Positions 15,148-20,551 of a stretch of 20,551 nucleotides of DNA are shown in pieces. Under the pieces are notes generated by a model. It searched no databases. It was not told the DNA's origin and saw nothing but the letters and a program-made list of their open reading frames with translations. Position numbers and translations under genes: made by a program. Source of the stretch: DASQDN01 sp035630195 (GTDB lineage: Bacteria > Acidobacteriota > Terriglobia > Bryobacterales > Bryobacteraceae). Where the stretch lies: NCBI GenBank assembly GCA_035630195.1, contig DASQLD010000537.1, positions 1 through 20,551 of the forward strand, given 5' to 3'. Position 1 is the first letter of the stretch. Every line of letters begins with the position of its first letter.

Positions 15148-17478
15148 TTACTGCCCGAGATCATGGCATGTGTTGCATGCAATCGACGCTCGCTTCTGCC
15201 GATGACAATCCATACAGGCGACCATCCCAGTCGACACCTCTTTCGCCAGAACATCGCGCGTCTGGACAGAACCGTGACAGCTCGAGCACTCAGTCGCAGA
15301 GTGCTTCTGATGACTAAAGGACACAAAGTCCGGCACCGTGTATACGCGCACCCAGTCGATTGCAGTCTGCTTTATCGCAGGGTGGCACTGCCTGCACTTT
15401 GCGGCATCCGGCAAGCTGGCGCGCGCCTGCGTCTTAGCGCCTGTATGACAATCCTGACATTGCAAACCTACGGAGTGAACTTTGTGACTGAACGGCACGG
15501 GTTGCGGGGCGACTGTGGCCGGCAGTGTCTCGTTCATACCCTTATACTCGGCGCGGAAGACAGGCTTTCGTCTTGCTGAGATCATGCGCGGTTCTTGCGG
15601 ATCTCCGATTTTCGGCAAAGCAAACGCGATCAGCTTGCCGGTGTATCGCGTATTGTATTTGTTGCCGCCGCCGGCCGAAATCATGATGAACTGCCGTCCA
15701 CTCTTGCGACCGATAAACGTCATCGGAGTCGCGTGACCGCTTGCGGGAAGGTCTGTCGTCCAGATCTCCTCGCCGGTGTCTTTATCAAAGGCGCGAAACT
15801 TCGAGTCGTTTGTAGCTCCGATAAACACCAAGCCCCCCGCCGTCACAATCGACCCGCCGAGATTTGGCGTCCCTGTCTTCGGCACACCTCGCCTCGTCAG
15901 CTCTTCAAACTCTCCGAGTCGGGACTGCCATCGGAAATCCCCTGTGTTTAAATCGATCGCCGTTAAGGTTCCCCAAGGCGGCGCTTGACACGGGTACCCG
16001 TTCTTGTCCCAAAACCGGCCGAATCCTTGGCTGCGATACGGAATCTTAGAATCTGTGGGTCGCTTCACCATGCGCAAAAAGCCCGCGACATCCATCGAAT
16101 TCACGTATAGGATCCCGGTCGTTGGATCGAAGGATCCTCCGCCCCAGTTCGATCCCCCGTTGGTACCGGGAAACATCACGGTGGTCTTCTCGCCGATCGG
16201 GTCGTACAAGCGACCTTCGACAACCGCGTCCTTAATCATCTCCATGCATTGCGCGCGCGATTCGGGTGTGACATTCGTCATCTCCTCAAGCTTCATCGAT
16301 TGCCGCGCAAAGGGCCGTGGTTTCACCGGAAATGGCTGTGTCGGCCAGGACTCTTCTCCGGGGATGGAGCTTTTTGGAACGGGTCGCTCTTGCACTTCAA
16401 ACAGCGGTTTACCGGTGTCACGATTCAGAAGGAAGACGAAACCGGTCTTCGTCGCCTGCGCCACGGCATCTACCGGCTTACCATCGTGGCGAACCGTCAC
16501 CAGAACCGGTTGCGACGGCAGATCGTAATCCCACAGGTTGTGATGAACCGTCTGAAAGTGCCAGCGCCTCTTGCCGGACTTGCAGTCAAGAGCCACAACG
16601 CTGTCGCCGTACAAATTTGCGCCATGACGATCGCCGCCATACATGTCAGTCGAGGGTGATGTGAGAGGAAGAAAGACCATGCCTCGGCGTTCGTCAACGC
16701 TCATAAGCGACCATACGTTTGTCCCGCCGCGATCTTTCCATGAATCTCCGGACCATGTGTCATGACCGAACTCGCCTGGACGAGGCACCGTATGAAATCG
16801 CCATAGTTCACGGCCGTTGCGAGCATCGAAGCCTCGTATGTCCCCACTTGGTCCCTGTGGTTCCCCGTCGCTAACCCACGCGCCTGTCACGATGGTGTCC
16901 TGGCAAACGGCTACTGGCGATGTGAGGCCATATGATCCTAGAGGGAACTTTTCAGCCATGCCTTTTCTCAGATCGACCACACCCTCATTTCCGAAGCCGG
17001 TATCCAGCTTGCCCGTTTTCGCGTCAATGGAAAACAATCGTCCCTGCTGGTTTGCAAGCAGGACTCGCTTAGTTGAACCGCGCTCCCAGTACGCGACCCC
17101 TCGACTCTGATACAGCGTTACACGTGTGGAACGATCGAACTTCGAGTCGAACTCCCAAAGAATGGTTCCCGTCTCCGGATCGAGCGCAAACAATCGATGA
17201 AATGACGTCGAAACATACATCACACCATCGATCACCAGCGGCGTCGTTTCAAAGGCCGAGCGCCCCGCAAGCTGCTTACCATCGCTGAAATCTCCTGTAT
17301 CGAAGATCCACGCCGGCTTCAACTCCCGGACATTCTTTTTGTTGATCTGATCGAGCGCAGAGTACTTCGTCCCGCCGGCGTCCCCGCCGTAGTAACGCCA
17401 CTCGGACTGCGGCGTTGCCACGACCGCGATGGCGGCAAATAGCAGCGGCATGCGCTTCCAATGCGTCACGTTCCGCAT
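15148..17478 (-). CDS. PQQ-dependent dehydrogenase fused to a C-terminal five-haem cytochrome c domain
   Basis: Exported oxidoreductase of 776 residues. A signal peptide (WKRMPLLFAAIAVVATPQ region) is followed by a quinoprotein beta-propeller (about 25-640). Its family marks are WRYYGGDAGGTKYSALDQI, GGSNWGGGSFDPTTG and TPNLGGSIVTAGGLVFIGA, and it resembles the glucose/quinate dehydrogenase group without their membrane anchor. The last 100 residues carry five CxxCH sites (CQDCH 674, CRQCH 695, CSSCH 731, CMDCH 755, CNTCH 768) and two FSHxxH motifs that could supply distal His ligands. Usual quinohaemoproteins have a single haem. The start at 17478 was chosen for a basic n-region; ATG 17451 is an alternative with GGAAG upstream. 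It leads an operon with the dehydratase and MFS genes. Confidence 0.92.
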   Translation of the reverse strand: MRNVTHWKRMPLLFAAIAVVATPQSEWRYYGGDAGGTKYSALDQINKKNVRELKPAWIFDTGDFSDGKQLAGRSAFETTPLVIDGVMYVSTSFHRLFALDPETGTILWEFDSKFDRSTRVTLYQSRGVAYWERGSTKRVLLANQQGRLFSIDAKTGKLDTGFGNEGVVDLRKGMAEKFPLGSYGLTSPVAVCQDTIVTGAWVSDGEPQGPSGDIRGFDARNGRELWRFHTVPRPGEFGHDTWSGDSWKDRGGTNVWSLMSVDERRGMVFLPLTSPSTDMYGGDRHGANLYGDSVVALDCKSGKRRWHFQTVHHNLWDYDLPSQPVLVTVRHDGKPVDAVAQATKTGFVFLLNRDTGKPLFEVQERPVPKSSIPGEESWPTQPFPVKPRPFARQSMKLEEMTNVTPESRAQCMEMIKDAVVEGRLYDPIGEKTTVMFPGTNGGSNWGGGSFDPTTGILYVNSMDVAGFLRMVKRPTDSKIPYRSQGFGRFWDKNGYPCQAPPWGTLTAIDLNTGDFRWQSRLGEFEELTRRGVPKTGTPNLGGSIVTAGGLVFIGATNDSKFRAFDKDTGEEIWTTDLPASGHATPMTFIGRKSGRQFIMISAGGGNKYNTRYTGKLIAFALPKIGDPQEPRMISARRKPVFRAEYKGMNETLPATVAPQPVPFSHKVHSVGLQCQDCHTGAKTQARASLPDAAKCRQCHPAIKQTAIDWVRVYTVPDFVSFSHQKHSATECSSCHGSVQTRDVLAKEVSTGMVACMDCHRQKRASIACNTCHDLGQ
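15151..15501 (-). other. Region encoding the pentahaem c3/c7-like domain
   Basis: This 3' segment of the PQQ dehydrogenase gene encodes five CxxCH haem-attachment motifs in about 100 residues plus FSHKVH and FSHQKH motifs. Those features are typical of cytochrome c3/c7-class multihaem proteins with bis-His haems. There is no frameshift or stop between it and the propeller domain. Confidence 0.85.
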
Positions 17479-17621
17479 TTTACAGTAGCTTCGCCACGAT
17501 ACTTGCGAACTCGATGGGACTACAGCGTCCTTGCCACTTACATTTCCGTAGATCGTTGTATAGCATAGATGCAGCGGCTTGCCACGGCGCAAGAGGCCGT
17601 CCACGTTAGGAGGTAAGATCT
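17479..17621. promoter_or_regulatory. Divergent intergenic region with strong SD for the isomerase gene
   Basis: The 143-base spacer separates the PQQ-dehydrogenase operon from the TIM-barrel gene. A consensus AGGAGGTAA ribosome site begins near 17608 and ends about 6-8 bases before the ATG at 17622, the best such site in the window. TTGCCA at 17531 and TATAGC at 17559 are weak promoter-like hexamers but spaced 22 bases apart. No clear operator was seen. Confidence 0.5.
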
Positions 17622-18662
17622 ATGACCCGACGACAGATTCTCGCGGTGGCCGCGGCAGCCCCCACCGTCTTCAACACTACGCCGGCCCGGGCGAATGGCG
17701 CTCCTTTGAAAAATATGGGGCTGGCGCCGACGGCTGTGGCCTTGCGGTCAAGGGCGGACCGTCAGTCGTTCGACATGGTCGAACACGCTCATAGTTTGGG
17801 ATTAGGGTCGACCCAAACGCGCCTTCCATCGAGTGATCCTGAGGTGGTCAAGAAGTTCCGCCAAAAGGCCGAAGGCTACAATCTGCGCACAATCCTCAGC
17901 GCGCCCTTGCCTAAGTTGGAGAACGAAGTAGCCGCATACGACGTCGCTGTGAAGGCAGCGAAGGAGGCTGGCGCCGTAGCGATGCACGCCGCGCTAACCG
18001 GACGCCGTTACGAACAGTACCCGACGCTCGAAGCCTTCAAGTTGCACTTCGCGCAATGCCAGAAAATGGTAGGTCTGGCCGAGCCTGTATTGCGCAAGCA
18101 CCAAATGAAGCTCGCGGTTGAAAATCATAAGGGTTGGCGTGCGGCCGAGCAAGCCGAGTGGATGAAGCGCGTCGGCAGCGAGTACGTTCGCGTTTGCTTT
18201 GATTTCGGAAATAATCTGGCTCTATGCGAAGATCCGATGGAGACGTTCAAGATCCTGGAACCCTTCACCATCTATTGCCATATGAAGGACATGGGGGTCG
18301 CAAATTACGATGACGGATTCCTTCTGTCAGAAGTCGTATTTGGAGACGGCATCGTGGACCTTCGTCAGATGGTGGAGACACTTCAGAAGCGCGATCCCAA
18401 CATCATTTTTGCTCTGGAAATGATCACCAGAGATCCCCTCAAGATCCCGGTCTACAAAGATGCGTATTGGCCGACCTTCGACGATCCGTCGAGTCCGCTG
18501 CCCGGTCGCGACCTCGCACGCGTACTCGATCTGGTCCGCAAGAATCCGCCGAAGACGCCGCTCCCAAAGATGACGGGTCTCAGCCCGGCCGATCAGGTCA
18601 AGGCCGAAGACGATTACAACCAGAAGTGCATCGAGTACGCGCGGAAGAATTTCCGTTTCTAA
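17622..18662 (+). CDS. Tat-exported sugar phosphate isomerase/epimerase-like TIM-barrel protein
   Basis: Protein of 346 residues of the xylose-isomerase-like TIM-barrel (AP endonuclease 2) superfamily. The N-terminus (MTRRQILAVAAAAPTVF) is a twin-arginine-type signal. Metal-ligand candidates follow the family order: Glu167 (AVENHKGW), Asp194 (CFDFGNN), His220 (YCHMKD) and Glu266 (FALEMITRDP). Such proteins isomerise or epimerise sugars or act on related polyols; large paralogous sets are common in acidobacteria and planctomycetes. The substrate is unknown. It is divergent from the PQQ/dehydratase operon, hinting at a shared carbohydrate role, and convergent with the hydrolase gene with a single base between the stop codons. 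Confidence 0.87.
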   Translation: MTRRQILAVAAAAPTVFNTTPARANGAPLKNMGLAPTAVALRSRADRQSFDMVEHAHSLGLGSTQTRLPSSDPEVVKKFRQKAEGYNLRTILSAPLPKLENEVAAYDVAVKAAKEAGAVAMHAALTGRRYEQYPTLEAFKLHFAQCQKMVGLAEPVLRKHQMKLAVENHKGWRAAEQAEWMKRVGSEYVRVCFDFGNNLALCEDPMETFKILEPFTIYCHMKDMGVANYDDGFLLSEVVFGDGIVDLRQMVETLQKRDPNIIFALEMITRDPLKIPVYKDAYWPTFDDPSSPLPGRDLARVLDLVRKNPPKTPLPKMTGLSPADQVKAEDDYNQKCIEYARKNFRF

Positions 18663-18663
18663 C

Positions 18664-19686
18664 CTAGCGCGAAGCGTAGGTTTTGCTGAAGCCGTTGCGG
18701 GAATTCGTGACGGTGTACTTGCCGTCCGGAGCCACCGAAACTTTCAACAGATGGCCCTTGCATTCGGCTGTTGGCTCGAAGTTTGCAATCATTTGCTCGT
18801 TGGTGTTGATTTCTTTTGGAGTTCCCAGCGCCAGGTGCCCCTGCCAGATATCTTCGAGTCCAGGGGACTTTCGTAAAATCTCGAATGTCGATTGCGGCCC
18901 GCCTTTTCGCGGACCATTATTCATGACCGCCACCCGCGGTTTCACCGACCAAACCAGTTGCGGCAACCCGGAACGGTCTAGGCCATGATGAGTGGTCTGA
19001 TAAACATCCACCATCCCAATCAAATTTCGCGGACACACAAGAGCTTTCTCGTAATTCCAGGGAAGATCTCCAAGAGCGAGAAACTTGAACTTTCCGAATG
19101 TCAGCATGATTCCGACACTCTCATTGTTCTCGATGTCCGTCTCTGGGGCTTTCTGCTGCACATCCTTGCACACGTCGGCCGGACTCGCGCCACCACCTTT
19201 TAAAGGTTCCGACAGGACCTTGCCGCCCGCCGCGACCACCGTAATGTTCACCCCTTTCAACGGAATCGAATCGCCCGGCTTTACGCTTCTTCGTTTCTCC
19301 TGTGTCAACGCAACGTAATTCTTGTAGAGCTCGATACCGCGTGGCCGGTCGAACTCGATCGACTCTCCATGATCGATATACTGCCCGATTGGGATCAGCT
19401 TTTGGAGCGCCTCCATCGCGCCGACGTGATCTCCGTGGTAATGCGTAGTCAACACGACGTCGATCTTCGTTAAGCCCGCCTGTTGTGCCGCTGCGAAGAT
19501 TCGTTTGGCGTCACGATCGTCCGAAGTCCGGTTGGCGGTATCGATCAGCATCGATCGTCCGCCCGGCGTCACAACTAAAGTTGAAGCGCCGCCCTCCGCG
19601 TCAATCCAGTAAATATCCAGATTTGGAGACGCCGCGGTCACTGCGCTCGTGAACAAGGAGACGATTGCCAGGGTTCTACAGAACAT
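18664..19686 (-). CDS. Exported metallo-beta-lactamase-fold hydrolase (ComEC-type domain)
   Basis: Protein of 340 residues with a signal peptide (FCRTLAIVSLFTSAVTAAS) and a single MBL-fold domain. The zinc motif HxHxDH is seen as TTHYHGDHVG (His82, His84, Asp86, His87), with later ligands in LALGDLPW (Asp207) and TTHHGLDRSG (His233/His234). The DIYWIDAEGGASTLVVTP opening resembles the hydrolase part of ComEC/Rec2-like proteins, here as a stand-alone secreted enzyme without the competence membrane region. Substrates in the family range from nucleic acids to lactones, so none is assigned. No good ribosome site is seen upstream. Confidence 0.85.
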   Translation of the reverse strand: MFCRTLAIVSLFTSAVTAASPNLDIYWIDAEGGASTLVVTPGGRSMLIDTANRTSDDRDAKRIFAAAQQAGLTKIDVVLTTHYHGDHVGAMEALQKLIPIGQYIDHGESIEFDRPRGIELYKNYVALTQEKRRSVKPGDSIPLKGVNITVVAAGGKVLSEPLKGGGASPADVCKDVQQKAPETDIENNESVGIMLTFGKFKFLALGDLPWNYEKALVCPRNLIGMVDVYQTTHHGLDRSGLPQLVWSVKPRVAVMNNGPRKGGPQSTFEILRKSPGLEDIWQGHLALGTPKEINTNEQMIANFEPTAECKGHLLKVSVAPDGKYTVTNSRNGFSKTYASR

Positions 19687-19752
19687 AAGCAGATTTGAGT
19701 ACCGTAATCATATCAACGCCGTCGGCAGCGCCCACGATAGAATGATTCTTCG
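19687..19752. promoter_or_regulatory. Divergent spacer, probable promoter region
   Basis: The 66 bases separate the MBL hydrolase (minus) and the NifU-like gene (plus). TAGAAT at 19738-19743 ends 9 bases before the plus-strand ATG and could be a -10 box for a transcript with almost no leader. No Shine-Dalgarno site is visible for either gene. Confidence 0.35.
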
Positions 19753-20106
19753 ATGCAACGCGATGTGTACCATTACTTCCAACAAGCGTGTCGTCGCAAG
19801 CTGGAGCCGCATTTCGAACCGCAGGCGTTCGTGAAGGACGATGATGCAATTGCCGGTTTCGCAATCAGGCTTAGCGACCACGGAGCCATCGAGGAAGTCC
19901 AATATCGGTGCACGACCTGCATGACTTTGATCGCTCTCTGTGAGCATGCCGCGGAACAAATTCGCGGCGCCAAACCGGATCGCGCGCGGGAACTTACTGC
20001 ATCCGGTATCCTTGGGTCGCATCCGGAAATCCCGGTTAGCCGCCGTTCCCGCGCGATTCTCGCGACCAGTGCAGTTCAAGCCGCGCTGGACACACTTCCA
20101 ATATGA
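19753..20106 (+). CDS. Small NifU/IscU N-terminal-like protein (putative Fe-S or sulfur scaffold)
   Basis: Soluble protein of 117 residues. The middle, EEVQYRCTTCMTLIALCEHA, followed by AEQIRGAKPDRARELT and a final helix (SRRSRAILATSAVQAAL), resembles the order in NifU-N/IscU scaffolds: a strand, a Cys-led helix, GK-type turn, and a C-terminal helix. Cysteines are Cys13, Cys53, Cys56 and Cys63; the classic three-Cys spacing of IscU is not exact, so cluster binding is uncertain. It overlaps the next gene by 4 bases (ATGA), which is a DsrE-family protein, supporting a sulfur-handling role. It could also be a diverged SufE/NifU relative with another job. Confidence 0.6.
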   Translation: MQRDVYHYFQQACRRKLEPHFEPQAFVKDDDAIAGFAIRLSDHGAIEEVQYRCTTCMTLIALCEHAAEQIRGAKPDRARELTASGILGSHPEIPVSRRSRAILATSAVQAALDTLPI

Positions 20107-20441
20107 AAGTAGCCTACATTTTCTCTACACAGGGCCACACAGTGTCGTACAAACTGGGCCGGATGATTCTGCCGCAGCTTGAAGAAGGCCGCCACGGCGT
20201 CGATGTAGTTGGGATGTTCTTCTTCGAGGACAACAACTACGTTCTCGTCAAAGGAAATCCAATCGGCGAGAGGCTCGCCGCCGTCGCCAAAAAGAGCGGG
20301 ATGCTCCTCATGGGATGCGACCAGTGCTGCTATGAGCGCGACATTGCGGACAAGTTGATCGAAGGAGTGCCAATCGGCTGCTTCCCTGATTTGTATAAAG
20401 CCCTGTCGGGCAATATGCCGGACCAGGTCATCACACTCTAA
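20103..20441 (+). CDS. DsrE-family protein with Cys-rich motif (SaoD-like)
   Basis: Cytosolic protein of 112 residues of the DsrE/DsrF/TusD-like fold. MKVAYIFSTQGH forms the first strand and turn, ILPQLEEGRHGVDVVGMFFFEDN the next helix and strand, and ERLAAVAKKSGMLLMGCDQCC the third unit. The cysteines Cys72, Cys75, Cys76 (CDQCC) and Cys93 (IGCFPDLY) could carry persulfide or bind a metal. From memory it resembles the DsrE-related family named SaoD in NCBI annotation, which I cannot verify here. It is translationally coupled to the NifU-like gene upstream and its stop shares a base with the next ATG (TAATG), so three genes appear to form one operon. Confidence 0.75.
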   Translation: MKVAYIFSTQGHTVSYKLGRMILPQLEEGRHGVDVVGMFFFEDNNYVLVKGNPIGERLAAVAKKSGMLLMGCDQCCYERDIADKLIEGVPIGCFPDLYKALSGNMPDQVITL

Positions 20442-20551
20442 TGAATCCTAAACTTCGTATTGCCGCTATTACCGACGAGTTCTCGCCTGACCTGGAGCCC
20501 GCTCTGGATGCGATGGTCGCGATTGGTATGACCGGCGCCGAACTGCGCGTT
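20441..20551 (+). CDS. Sugar phosphate isomerase/epimerase-like protein, N-terminal fragment (3' truncated by window edge)
   Basis: An open frame begins with ATG overlapping the previous stop by one base (TAATG) and runs to the last base, 37 codons. The start, KLRIAAITDEFSPDLEPALD and then MVAIGMTGAELRV, matches the first strand and helix of xylose-isomerase-like TIM-barrel proteins (DEFS and the GAEL(R/W) pattern at the second strand). Unlike the isomerase at 17622 it has no signal peptide, so it should be cytoplasmic. Only the edge is visible and no catalytic residue can be checked. Confidence 0.7.
   Translation, partial: MNPKLRIAAITDEFSPDLEPALDAMVAIGMTGAELRV

Noticed and set aside
15163..17288. 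Several plus-strand frames opposite the PQQ dehydrogenase gene
   Set aside because: They lie opposite a long gene with strong family motifs and show high Arg/Pro/Ser content typical of antisense translation.
17479..17604. PQQ dehydrogenase start at 17604
   Set aside because: The extension would place a signal peptide internally and leave almost no promoter space; the ATG at 17478 gives a normal signal sequence.
1..20551. tRNA, rRNA, riboswitch, insertion sequence or phage gene
   Set aside because: I looked for cloverleaf-like, conserved rRNA, transposase and terminal-repeat patterns and saw none; a tRNAscan, Rfam and IS search would settle it.

Overview
The window looks like chromosomal DNA from a soil-type Acidobacteriota, possibly of the Bryobacterales/Solibacter kind. 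This is inferred from gene content, not from a marker gene. The hints are a subtilase with a hexapeptide SAVWGD tail, PQQ beta-propeller dehydrogenases, repeated Tat-exported enzymes (PIG-L deacetylase, TIM-barrel isomerase), enolase-superfamily enzymes, ACS-type MFS transporters and moderate-to-high GC. I saw no tRNA, rRNA, CRISPR array, insertion sequence or phage gene. Coding density is high and no gap exceeds about 150 bases.

Layout. (1) 1-402: 3' end of an MFS transporter, convergent with (2) 453-2183, a secreted S8 protease on the minus strand whose C-terminus carries seven SAVWGD units. (3) 2325-9393: a tightly packed plus-strand run of PilZ protein, membrane hybrid histidine kinase, two Dpp-type permeases, a solute-binding protein, one short ATPase and a RidA-like protein. 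Several of these genes overlap or sit within a few bases of each other, which points to one transcription unit joining signalling to oligopeptide-type uptake. (4) 9385-12833: a Tat-exported PIG-L deacetylase (minus) divergent from an exported isoaspartyl methyltransferase that overlaps an AlkZ-like DNA glycosylase, then a DUF2238 membrane protein. The short divergent spacer has a -10-like box 6-7 bases from each start codon, suggesting leaderless transcripts. (5) 12766-17478, minus strand: a PQQ dehydrogenase with a C-terminal five-haem domain, an enolase-superfamily dehydratase and an ACS-type MFS transporter, with 6-base gaps. This is best read as a sugar or sugar-acid oxidation and uptake operon. 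(6) 17622-18662: a Tat-exported TIM-barrel isomerase divergent from that operon, convergent with an exported metallo-beta-lactamase-fold hydrolase (18664-19686). (7) 19753-20551: a NifU/IscU-like small protein, a cysteine-rich DsrE-family protein and the first 37 codons of another TIM-barrel isomerase, all overlapping by 1-4 bases.

The most interesting items are the PQQ dehydrogenase fused to a pentahaem module, the sulfur-type NifU-like/DsrE pair at the right edge, the PilZ-kinase-transporter operon with its pared-down ATPase, and the protease tail whose seven identical peptide units are all encoded by different DNA. I found no clear evidence of a wholly unknown defence or mobile system.
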